DNA of 8,101 nt, from assembly GCA_028715585.1 (NCBI GenBank), contig JAQURN010000016.1:6830-14930 (forward strand), in the 5' to 3' direction. Positions within the stretch are counted from its first letter, which is position 1; the number at the start of each line of letters is the position of its first letter. The stretch comes from Actinomycetota bacterium (GTDB taxonomy: Bacteria > Actinomycetota > Geothermincolia > Fen-727 > JAQURN01). The notes under the pieces are model-generated. The model was not told the DNA's origin and ran no database searches. It was given only the letters and a program-made list of their open reading frames with translations. Of this stretch, positions 1 to 6,122 are shown one piece after another. Position numbers and translations under genes: made by a program.

Positions 1-328
1 AGCCAAGGGCTCTTCCCTGGTCTATGACGCGGCCTATGATTCTTTCAAGCCCGACTAGCCTTGCGAGAGTACCCTTTGGCCCTCTGACTAAATGGCTTAT
101 GTAGCTCTTGGTTGCCCTGGCTTTACTTTCGATGATTATCTTTTCGATTGAAGTTCCAAGCAGCTCCTCGATGTTGGAGAAGAGGATTCCTATTCCATCG
201 CTTTCGTAGACAATCATTCTGTGGTCTGGGTCTCTGCGCTCGGTAATCGTGCCGTCAGGATTCCAAGAATGAACCTTCCCGCAGCCCAGAGGGACACCGC
301 ATCTCTTGCACCGCTTGAGCTTTGACAT
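1..328 (-). CDS. Partial unrecognised small Cys-containing protein (N-terminal 109 aa)
   Basis: The frame opens with ATG at 328 and stays open for 109 codons to the left edge, so only the N-terminal part is present. The start is well supported: a GGAGGT Shine-Dalgarno (complement of 333-338) sits 4 nt before the ATG. Residues 7, 10 and 16 are cysteines (CxxC followed by GC), which could be half of a metal site. Then comes a short segment with Trp, PDGTI and RRDPDHRM, followed by an alternating alpha/beta-looking stretch (IVYESDGIGILF, then an IEELLG helix and a basic region around SKARATKSYISHLVRG). No signal peptide or membrane segment is seen. I do not recognise the family. The layout faintly recalls the N-terminal part of actinobacterial hypotheticals that precede ligand-binding (V4R-like) domains, but that is weak inference. 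It is divergent from the gene at 465. Confidence 0.75.
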   Translation of the reverse strand, partial: MSKLKRCKRCGVPLGCGKVHSWNPDGTITERRDPDHRMIVYESDGIGILFSNIEELLGTSIEKIIIESKARATKSYISHLVRGPKGTLARLVGLERIIGRVIDQGRALG

Positions 329-364
329 TTCCACCTCCCCGGCAAGAGCAAGGCTTTGGGCGAT

Positions 365-392
365 AGTATAACATGAAGGGCACAGAGGGCAA
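365..392 (-). promoter_or_regulatory. Predicted sigma-70-type promoter for the leftward gene at 328
   Basis: On the minus strand a TTGCCC -35 element (complement of 387-392) is followed after 16 nt by TATACT (complement of 365-370). The -10 is preceded by TG plus one base, making an extended -10. Transcription would start near 358 and give a leader of about 30 nt containing the GGAGGT ribosome binding site. Prediction from sequence only. Confidence 0.5.
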
Positions 393-397
393 GAATT

Positions 398-428
398 TTG
401 CGAGGTGGGCGGTTCTCGGTTGTATAAT
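398..428 (+). promoter_or_regulatory. Predicted sigma-70-type promoter for the rightward gene at 465
   Basis: A TTGCGA -35 element (398-403) and a consensus TATAAT -10 (423-428) are separated by 19 nt, slightly longer than ideal. The start point would be near 435, about 30 nt before the ATG at 465. It nearly abuts the leftward promoter, so the two divergent genes could share regulation. Prediction from sequence only. Confidence 0.5.
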
Positions 429-464
429 CCATCTGCGGGCTACTCTCGAAGGTGGTGATTTGCG

Positions 465-905
465 ATGGAAAGCGATGAGACATTGAATTTGGAGAACCTC
501 GACGAAAACCTCTACGAGGCTTTCAGGAAAGCTTACTCGGGTCTGGCGGAGAGTGAAATCCGCCATGCGTTCAGGAACTTTGTCCAGGTTGTGAGGGGAC
601 TCATAGAAATTGGGGACAAGTCAGATATCGATGTCGATACGGAGTATGTGGATGTGGCGAACGTTCTTGCCCACTGGTGTGTTCGAAGCCTGCTACTCGA
701 GAAATCCAAGGAAGGTAAACGTAGCGAGCTCTTGGGCGAGGAGATGGATTCGCTCGTCCGTGAGATTTCGGCGAGACTTGCCGATTGGCTCCTTGGGCTC
801 GACGTTCTGAAGGCGAACCCGGAGCTTTTTAAGGCATTTATAAGGGGTGCCATCGTGGCAGGAGGGCTGTCTCTGGGAAAGGACGAAGGAGAACCTCAAA
901 AGTGA
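465..905 (+). CDS. Hypothetical acidic helical protein, 146 aa
   Basis: This is a complete frame from ATG 465 to TGA 903-905, with AAGGTGGTGA (449-458) as a good ribosome binding site and a consensus -10 element upstream. The protein is rich in Glu, Leu and Asp and looks wholly alpha-helical: an acidic N-terminus (residues 1-15), helices around 16-50, an acidic turn (IGDKSDIDVDTE, 49-60), helices 61-80 and 88-115, and a last helix with ANPELFKAFIRGAIVAGGLSLG (117-138) before a polar tail. There is one cysteine (C72, in AHWCVRS). There is no signal peptide, no clear membrane span and no metal motif. I do not recognise the family and assign no function. It ends about 50 nt before the SRP RNA promoter, so it is probably its own transcription unit. 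A real gene is likely from the start signals and the codon pattern. Confidence 0.8.
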   Translation: MESDETLNLENLDENLYEAFRKAYSGLAESEIRHAFRNFVQVVRGLIEIGDKSDIDVDTEYVDVANVLAHWCVRSLLLEKSKEGKRSELLGEEMDSLVREISARLADWLLGLDVLKANPELFKAFIRGAIVAGGLSLGKDEGEPQK

Positions 906-956
906 GAGGAAAGCCTCTGTTGACGGAGGACATAATGGCCGCTCCTGCCCGAGGTT

Positions 957-986
957 TTGACTTGGGAGAGAATTTGCAAATATACT
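957..986 (+). promoter_or_regulatory. Strong sigma-70-type promoter of the SRP RNA (and probably dnaX-ybaB-recR)
   Basis: TTGACT (957-962) and TATACT (981-986) are separated by 18 nt, with an A/T-rich spacer end just before the -10. Both boxes match the consensus at five of six positions. The RNA would start around 990-993, which agrees with the 5' strand of the SRP closing helix (989-999). This is the only convincing promoter seen upstream of dnaX. Confidence 0.75.
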
Positions 987-989
987 AGA

Positions 990-1266
990 GTGACTGTGCT
1001 AGGTGGGGAGCTAGCGGTGCCCTGTACTCGCAATCCGCTATAGCGGGGCCGAATTCCCACCGGAGGGCTTGCCGGAGGTTTCTACCCCACCCTCTCGAGT
1101 GGCGTGGAAGGCTGGGTCCCGCGCAACGAAAAATTGTGAACCCCGTCAGGTCCGGGAGGAAGCAGCGGTAAGCAAGACTTTTCGTGTGCCGTGGGGACAC
1201 CTGGCTGGAGCTGGATCGGGAGGGCAGGAAGGGCCTCGGGGCTCGAAGGTGGGTGCACAGTCACTA
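990..1266 (+). ncRNA. ffs: Large-type bacterial SRP RNA (6S/scRNA-like, with Alu domain)
   Basis: This is the RNA core of the signal recognition particle, which binds Ffh (SRP54) and targets membrane and secreted proteins. The Ffh-binding helix 8 is clear: GTCAGGTCC (1145-1153), a GGGA tetraloop of the GNRA type (1154-1157), then GGAAGCAGC (1158-1166). The 5' and 3' ends pair as a perfect 11-bp helix: 989-999 with 1255-1265. The 5' Alu-like domain is visible too: GGTGGG (1002-1007) pairs with CCCACC (1056-1061), and TAGCGG (1012-1017) with CCGCTA (1035-1040), around the conserved CCCTGTACTCGCAATCCGCT stretch. A length of about 277 nt matches the Bacillus-type scRNA (about 270 nt), not the roughly 100-nt 4.5S form. 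A strong promoter precedes it and dnaX follows after 36 nt. Exact ends are estimated from the helix. Confidence 0.93.
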
Positions 1267-1301
1267 GATTCGCTAGGAGTTTTCGCTTGGAAGATGTTGG
1301 C

Positions 1302-3116
1302 ATGAAGCATGTTTCCCTTTACCGCAAATGGCGCCCTCAAGCATTTTCACAGGTAATCGGCCAGGAACGCGTAACCCGAACCCTTTCAAACGCAATCACA
1401 AATGGCAAGATAGTTCACGCCTACCTCTTCTCGGGCCCCAGGGGGACTGGCAAAACGAGCACCGCGCGTATATTGGCTAAGGCGCTGAACTGCGCTCATG
1501 GTCCCAGTGCGGTTCCTTGTAACGAGTGCGACGCCTGCAGGGCGATTGTGGAGGGGAACGCTCTTGATGTAATAGAGATAGACGCGGCGAGCAACCGCCG
1601 GATTGATGAAATAAGGGATTTGCTGGAAAAGATTCCGTATCCACCCACCGCCCTTCGCTACAAGGTCTATATAATCGATGAGGTGCACCAGCTCACGCCG
1701 GAGGCGTCGAGCGCGCTTCTGAAGATGTTGGAAGAACCGCCTTCCCATGTGGTTTTCATTCTTGCCACCACCGAGCCGCACAAATTGTTGCCGACGATAA
1801 TTTCTCGATGCCAGAGGTTTGACTTTAGCCTCGTCGGACCCGAGGAGATAAAAAATCACCTGGTGAAAATTGCTCGGGAGGAGGGGATTGACATCGAGGA
1901 GGACGCATTGAGCCTCATAGCGGAACACAGCAGAGGGTCAGTCCGCGACGCGATGTCGATTCTAGACCAAGTGTCCAGCGTCGCGGAGGGAATTATAACC
2001 GAGCGCCAGGTAGCCGAGATACTTGGGGAAGTTGAGGCGGATTTCGTTTTCGAAATGCTGGACCTGTTGGCTGAAGAGGATGCCGCTGGGGCGCTAGAAC
2101 TTTTGGGACAACTGCTGGATGGCGGCAAAGAACCAAGGCGTTTGATTGAGTCCATCATCTCCTACCTCCGGCAGATTTTTCTCATCCAGAATGCCAAGAG
2201 GCCAGAAGATATAGTTGAGGTGACAAGGAAGCACATGGAAAAACTCAAGGAGAAAGCCAAAGAGTTTCGCCCATACGAGGTGATAAGGCTCGTGGAGAGA
2301 CTCGGAGCTTGCCACAGGGAAATGCGCCAGAGTGAAAACCCGAGGCTTGTGTTCGAGGTGGGAATAGTGAAATCAACCAGTCTTTCAAGTGACCTGAGCC
2401 TCGAGGGGCTTTCATACAGGCTAGACCAGTTGGAGAGAAAGCTGGCTTCGGTTGAGTCAGGGGAGGTTTTGCCCGCAGCTCGCGGCAGCGAAGCGCGAAG
2501 AAAGATTGCTCGGGGGAAAGCGGCGAGGCCCGCTGGAGAGAGAAGCGCTGCTCAGAAGGGTGCTGCTACAATTACGGAAAGCGCTGGGGTGGATGTCGAA
2601 GGTAGTGGCGAGCCCGAGAGAGATTCCCTAGAGAAGAAAAGCCCGATTGAGAAAGAGTCCGGCTCGAGCCCAAGGAAGGCATGGGCGGCTTTGCTTTCCG
2701 AGCTGAAGAGGGGGCGGAGGATGAAGACGTATGCCCTCCTTACGAGGGGGAGAATAAGAGGAGTCGATGGGGATAGGCTTGAATTGGAGTTCCCGCCATC
2801 TGCCTCTTTTGAGGTAGAAATACTTTCGGGTTCTGAGGAACTTAGGGCGATAGAAGAGAGGCTTTCAGAACTTGTTGGAAGAAAGCTTAGCCTGAACCTC
2901 TCTCTGGGCGCTGACCGGGAGAGCGACGTGGGGGAAGAGAGGCGTGCCACCTCTTCTAAGGGAAGGGTTTTGCGGGAGAAGAACGAGGTGGAAGAGGTGC
3001 CGCCGGTGCCTCCCATGGAAATGAAGTCTGGCGGTGAGGGAAACTCAAAGACGGAAGATATTGCGCAGATGCTCAAAGAGGAATTTGGGGGGGAGATAGT
3101 GGAGGAAGAAGAATAA
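1302..3116 (+). CDS. dnaX: DNA polymerase III subunit tau/gamma (clamp loader ATPase)
   Basis: DnaX is the AAA+ motor of the clamp loader that places the beta clamp on DNA at the replication fork. Numbered from ATG 1302 (604 aa), it starts MKHVSLYRKWRPQ, the usual DnaX beginning. Seen in order: Walker A GPRGTGKT (45-52), four zinc-binding Cys (64, 73, 76, 79), Walker B IIDEVH (124-129), sensor 1 ATTEPHK (155-161), the SRC arginine-finger motif (168-170) and sensor 2 GSVRDAMS (212-219). A collar domain follows to about 370, then a low-complexity charged linker. A tau C-terminal domain begins near KAWAALLSELKRGRR, and the protein ends in an acidic FGGEIVEEEE tail. The frame is open back to 1191, but that lies inside the SRP RNA. 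ATG 1302 has GGAAG 8 nt upstream. An alternative TTG at 1287 has a better AGGAG (1275-1279) 7 nt away and would add five residues. I see no convincing slippery site for a gamma product. Confidence 0.95.
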   Translation: MKHVSLYRKWRPQAFSQVIGQERVTRTLSNAITNGKIVHAYLFSGPRGTGKTSTARILAKALNCAHGPSAVPCNECDACRAIVEGNALDVIEIDAASNRRIDEIRDLLEKIPYPPTALRYKVYIIDEVHQLTPEASSALLKMLEEPPSHVVFILATTEPHKLLPTIISRCQRFDFSLVGPEEIKNHLVKIAREEGIDIEEDALSLIAEHSRGSVRDAMSILDQVSSVAEGIITERQVAEILGEVEADFVFEMLDLLAEEDAAGALELLGQLLDGGKEPRRLIESIISYLRQIFLIQNAKRPEDIVEVTRKHMEKLKEKAKEFRPYEVIRLVERLGACHREMRQSENPRLVFEVGIVKSTSLSSDLSLEGLSYRLDQLERKLASVESGEVLPAARGSEARRKIARGKAARPAGERSAAQKGAATITESAGVDVEGSGEPERDSLEKKSPIEKESGSSPRKAWAALLSELKRGRRMKTYALLTRGRIRGVDGDRLELEFPPSASFEVEILSGSEELRAIEERLSELVGRKLSLNLSLGADRESDVGEERRATSSKGRVLREKNEVEEVPPVPPMEMKSGGEGNSKTEDIAQMLKEEFGGEIVEEEE

Positions 3117-3138
3117 GAGGAAAAGAGGGGGGCTTGAA

Positions 3139-3495
3139 GTGTCGAAGGGCAAGTATCAACCTAAGGCTCACAAGGAGCCCAAGGCTGACAGAAGGGAAAT
3201 GATGAAGCAGGTTGAAGGGCTCACGGAGCGGATGTCCAGGGTAGAGGCTTCGCTGGCGGAGGAGGAAATAGAATATAGCGTTGGAGGAGGGGCGGTTACC
3301 GTGGTGGTGGACGGGCGCCAGAACGTGAAAAGCATAAAGATAGACAAAGAAGCAGTTGACCCCCAGGATGTGGCGATGCTCGAGGACATGATTACCGCCG
3401 CGGTAAATGGAGCGATGGAGCGCGCCAGAAAAATTGCCGAGGAGAGGCTGGGAGAAATCACGGGTGGCCTTGGCTTGGGAATACCAGGATTTTGA
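3139..3495 (+). CDS. YbaB/EbfC family nucleoid-associated protein
   Basis: This small DNA-binding protein family forms dimers and is almost always encoded between dnaX and recR. The start is GTG 3139, preceded by a G-rich AGGGGGG ribosome site (3126-3132) at 6 nt, giving 118 aa. The family core is clear: an N-terminal helix (REMMKQVEGLTERMSRVEASLAEEEIEYS), then GGGAVTVVVDGRQNVKSIKIDKEAV, DPQDVAMLEDMITAAVNGAMERARKIAEERLGEITGGLGLGIPGF. The middle and C-terminal parts are a textbook match to YbaB. The one difference is a lysine-rich N-terminal tail of about 20 residues (SKGKYQPKAHKEPKADRRE), where relatives usually have a Gly/Met-rich stretch. A shorter start at the MM pair (near 3199) is possible but has no better ribosome site. 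The gene lies 22 nt after dnaX and 12 nt before recR, so it is cotranscribed with them. Confidence 0.93.
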   Translation: MSKGKYQPKAHKEPKADRREMMKQVEGLTERMSRVEASLAEEEIEYSVGGGAVTVVVDGRQNVKSIKIDKEAVDPQDVAMLEDMITAAVNGAMERARKIAEERLGEITGGLGLGIPGF

Positions 3496-3507
3496 GGTTT
3501 GGTGAGG

Positions 3508-4107
3508 ATGGCTTTCTACGCGGCTCCACTTGAAGGTCTCCTGGAAAGACTTTCGCGCCTTCCAGGAATTGGGCCAAAATCCGCGCAAAGGATAGCTTTT
3601 CACCTTCTCTCCGTTCCAAAGGAGGAAGCGCTGTCTCTTGCCAGGGCAATTGTTGACCTGAAAGAGAAAGTACATTATTGCAAAGTGTGCTTCAACATAA
3701 CTGAGGGAGAGATTTGCGGCGTATGTGCCGATGAGCGAAGGGATAGGTCAACCATATGCGTGGTTGAGGAACCAAGGGATGTTCTAGCAGTCGAACGCAC
3801 CGGTGTATTCGCTGGCCTCTACCATGTTCTTGGGGGCGCAATTTCTCCCATTGACGGGGTTGGGCCAGAGGAGCTTCGAATAAGAGAGCTGGTGAATCGG
3901 GTGCGAGATGGGGGGGTAGGGGAAATAGTAGTTGCTACCAATCCCAATGCCGAAGGGGAAGCCACGGCAATATACCTTGCAAACCTCCTTAAGCCGCTTG
4001 GCATCAAGGTCAGCCGCATAGCCAGCGGGCTTCCTGTCGGTGGGGACCTGGAATACGCTGACGAGGTAACTCTTGGCAGGGCGATGGAGGGGAGAAGGGA
4101 GTTCTAG
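3508..4107 (+). CDS. recR: Recombination mediator RecR
   Basis: RecR acts with RecO (and RecF) to load RecA on single-stranded DNA at gaps. The 199-aa product from ATG 3508 has the full family layout: a helix-hairpin-helix region (RLPGIGPKSAQRIAFHLL, 17-34), a four-cysteine zinc finger (C58, C61, C70, C73), a Toprim domain (about 82-175, beginning ICVVEEPRD and including the ATNPNAEGEATA segment), and the conserved C-terminal GLPVGGDLEYADEVTLGRAMEGRR. Length is as usual (198-201 aa). In-frame TTG (3499) and GTG (3502) codons lie upstream, but the GAGGT ribosome site (3494-3498), which overlaps the ybaB stop, is 9 nt from the ATG and almost touches the other two. It is the last gene of the dnaX operon and converges with the permease gene 4 nt away. 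Confidence 0.96.
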   Translation: MAFYAAPLEGLLERLSRLPGIGPKSAQRIAFHLLSVPKEEALSLARAIVDLKEKVHYCKVCFNITEGEICGVCADERRDRSTICVVEEPRDVLAVERTGVFAGLYHVLGGAISPIDGVGPEELRIRELVNRVRDGGVGEIVVATNPNAEGEATAIYLANLLKPLGIKVSRIASGLPVGGDLEYADEVTLGRAMEGRREF

Positions 4108-4112
4108 AACTC
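4099..4112. repeat. Perfect 14-nt palindrome across the convergent recR/permease stops
   Basis: GAGTTCTAGAACTC reads the same on both strands. It contains the recR TAG (4105-4107) and reaches the last base of the permease TAG (complement of 4112-4114). As RNA it could form a 5-bp hairpin with a CUAG loop in either direction. It is not followed by a T-run on either side, so it is not a standard intrinsic terminator. No other terminator is seen at this junction. Confidence 0.6.
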
Positions 4113-5335
4113 TACTCGTATCGCAGGGATTCGATTGGGTCAAGGAGCGAAGCTTTCCTTGCGGGATAGACTCCAAAGAAGATGCCAACTGCCAGCGCGA
4201 AGAAGAAAGCCATGAGGACCGTTCCCATGGTAATCTTTGTCGGCATATCGAATATCCAGGTGTACATGTTAGAGCCGAGTATGGCGAGTCCTATTCCAAT
4301 GATACCCCCGATAACGCTCAGCGTTACCGCCTCGGTTAGGAACTGAAAGAGGATATCCCTAGTCTTGGCGCCCACCGCCTTGCGAATTCCTATCTCTCTA
4401 GTTCTTTCCGTCACAGAAACCAGCATTATGTTCATGATTCCTATGCCGCCTACCACGAGTGATATTCCTGCCATTCCTCCTAGAAGATAGGTGAGAATGC
4501 GGGTCATGTTCTGGGCGAAGGACATTGCCTCGCTTTGCGATATGAGGGAAAACTCATCGCTGCTCAAGTGCTCTTCTTTTATCAGGGCTTTCTTTATTAC
4601 CGCCATTTCCTCCGGGACCGTTTCCGCGGAGCGCGCTCTCACCGTGATAGCCTCGGGTTTGGAAGCGCCAAAGACGCTTGCAGCTGTTGTGTATGGAATA
4701 TAGGCGAAAGCGTCCTGGTCAAGCGCCATCGTCATGCCCCTCTCCTTTTGCACCCCGACTACCTTAAATTGCCTCCCCTTGATGGTGATGTACTCTCCGA
4801 TAGGGTCCCGGTTGCCGAAGAGCGAGCGGGCAATGGTTTTCCCTATGACGATAACCTTCCTGGCGGCGCCGACATCCGCCGAGGTGAAGAATGATCCCTT
4901 CTCCGTCTCAAGGCCACTTATTTCGAAGTTGTTTGAGTCCGTTCCGGTTATGGTGCCGAAGAATTTCCTCTTGCCTACCTGCATGTAGGAAGAACGGCTT
5001 ACCGTGACCCCGACATCCTCAGGCCTCCCTATAGCTCTCCCAATGGTGTCCTTCATTCGCATGGAAAATTTGTTCATGCCTGAACTTGGGAGCCCTGTTT
5101 GCATGGGGTCTTCCGCTACAGTTTTCAAGTCTATCTTGAAGGGAACCACCATGATAAGGTTTGACCCCATTGCCTGCAGCCCATTTAGTATTTCTGTGCG
5201 GGCGCCAGACGCGAGTGAGACAAGCAGAATTACGAAACCAACCCCTATTATCACTCCGAGCATCGTAAGCCCACTTCGCATCTTGTTGGCTCGGAGTGAT
5301 TCCAGAGAGGTCTTTAGGCTTTCAAACAGCTTCAT
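4112..5335 (-). CDS. ABC transporter permease, MacB/FtsX type
   Basis: This is the membrane subunit of a MacB-like (type VII) ABC exporter, which moves substrates by conformational change across the membrane, not through an inner-membrane pore. The 407-aa protein has the family topology: an amphipathic start (MKLFESLKTSLESLRANKMRS), TM1 at about 22-44, a long extracytoplasmic MacB core domain (about 46-280), then TM2 (281-305), TM3 (332-356) and TM4 (370-390). The FtsX signatures are present: SVTERTREIGIRKAVGA after TM2 (307-323) and PARKAS..DPIESLRYE at the C-terminus (391-407). The ATG overlaps the stop of the ATPase gene as ATGA (5332-5335), and a GGGGGGAGA ribosome site lies within the end of that gene, suggesting translational coupling. 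Substrate cannot be read from sequence; antimicrobial peptides, lipids and drugs are all possible for this class. Confidence 0.94.
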   Translation of the reverse strand: MKLFESLKTSLESLRANKMRSGLTMLGVIIGVGFVILLVSLASGARTEILNGLQAMGSNLIMVVPFKIDLKTVAEDPMQTGLPSSGMNKFSMRMKDTIGRAIGRPEDVGVTVSRSSYMQVGKRKFFGTITGTDSNNFEISGLETEKGSFFTSADVGAARKVIVIGKTIARSLFGNRDPIGEYITIKGRQFKVVGVQKERGMTMALDQDAFAYIPYTTAASVFGASKPEAITVRARSAETVPEEMAVIKKALIKEEHLSSDEFSLISQSEAMSFAQNMTRILTYLLGGMAGISLVVGGIGIMNIMLVSVTERTREIGIRKAVGAKTRDILFQFLTEAVTLSVIGGIIGIGLAILGSNMYTWIFDMPTKITMGTVLMAFFFALAVGIFFGVYPARKASLLDPIESLRYE

Positions 5336-6096
5336 TCTCCCCCCTCGCCCTGGATAAAGCTTTCCACGGAGAGCTCTGTTAGAATTTCGGAGCCTTTCTC
5401 GCCGTTGCCCTTGGAGGGAATTTCCTCCCCTATGATTGTGCCGTCTCTCAAGTAAATTATCCTGTCGCCGTGCTCGGCTACTTCCTTCTCATGAGTAACC
5501 ATTACTATGGTTATTCCCCTCTCTCTCAAGCCCTCCAGAATGGCGAGAATTTCCCCGCCGGCCTTTGTGTCAAGGTTTCCGGTCGGCTCATCAGCCATGA
5601 TTACCTGGGGATTGGTTACCAGCGCTCTCGCTATCGCGACGCGCTGTTGCTCGCCTCCGGAGAGCTGGTTCGGGTGGTGGTTGACGCGGTGTGCTAGACC
5701 CACATGCTCGAGGCATTCTAGGGCGCGCCGCTTCCTTTCGGAGGCGCTTACCCCGGCATAGAGAAGTGGAAGCTCGACATTGCTCAGCGCCGAGGTTCGT
5801 GGAAGTAGATTGAATTGCTGGAAAACAAAACCTATTTTTTTGTTTCTGAGCTCGGCAAGGCTATTCCCATTGACACGGCTCACATCCTCGCCGTCGATAT
5901 AGAGCTTCCCCGATGTTGGATGGTCGAGGCATCCGAGTATATGCATGAGGGTAGATTTGCCGGAGCCGGAGGGCCCCATCAATACGAGGAATTCTCCGCG
6001 CACAACCTCGATGCTGACTCCCCTGAGCGCCCTTACGACTTCCTCTCCTACATAGTAATTCTTTTTTAGGTCTTCAGCTCTTAGTATCCATTCCAT
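5332..6096 (-). CDS. ABC transporter ATP-binding protein, MacB/LolD class
   Basis: This cytoplasmic ATPase powers the neighbouring permease. All nucleotide-binding motifs are intact in its 254 aa: Walker A GPSGSGKST (41-49), Q-loop FVFQQFNLLP (90-99), signature LSGGEQQRVAIARAL (145-159), Walker B VIMADEPTGNLD (165-176) and H-loop MVTHE (199-203, His 202). The IGFVFQQFNLLPRTSALSNVELPLLYAG and ADEPTGNLDT segments are characteristic of the MacB/LolD/FtsE branch. A C-terminal tail of about 30 residues (from around 225) goes beyond the core fold. The start ATG 6096 lies 26 nt after the adaptor stop, but the nearest ribosome-site-like sequence (GGGTG) is weak and somewhat distant, so initiation may rely on coupling to the upstream gene. 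It overlaps the permease start by 4 nt. Confidence 0.95.
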   Translation of the reverse strand: MEWILRAEDLKKNYYVGEEVVRALRGVSIEVVRGEFLVLMGPSGSGKSTLMHILGCLDHPTSGKLYIDGEDVSRVNGNSLAELRNKKIGFVFQQFNLLPRTSALSNVELPLLYAGVSASERKRRALECLEHVGLAHRVNHHPNQLSGGEQQRVAIARALVTNPQVIMADEPTGNLDTKAGGEILAILEGLRERGITIVMVTHEKEVAEHGDRIIYLRDGTIIGEEIPSKGNGEKGSEILTELSVESFIQGEGGE

Positions 6097-6122
6097 CTGG
6101 CAACAGCACCCATTTGGTGATT

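Noticed and set aside
906..936. AGAGG/CCTCT hairpin and a CATAAT box after the 146-aa gene
   Set aside because: The stem is only 5 bp with no T-run, and the CATAAT has no -35 at proper spacing (TTGACG is only 5 nt away). Not enough to call a terminator or promoter.
1849..1857. Run of six A (ATAAAAAAT) in dnaX as a possible frameshift site producing the gamma subunit
   Set aside because: It falls near residue 184, inside the AAA+ core, so slippage would give a truncated, non-functional product. No stimulating stem-loop is evident, and no slippery heptamer is seen near the linker where gamma would end.
1386..1928. Minus-strand open frame of 180 codons opposite the dnaX ATPase domain
   Set aside because: Lies fully opposite strongly conserved dnaX codons, with no start signals and no recognisable domain.
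2552..3076. Minus-strand open frame of 174 codons opposite the 3' part of dnaX
   Set aside because: Very Ser/Pro/Leu-rich product expected from the antisense of a Glu/Lys/Arg-rich linker; no ribosome site or homology. A shadow frame.
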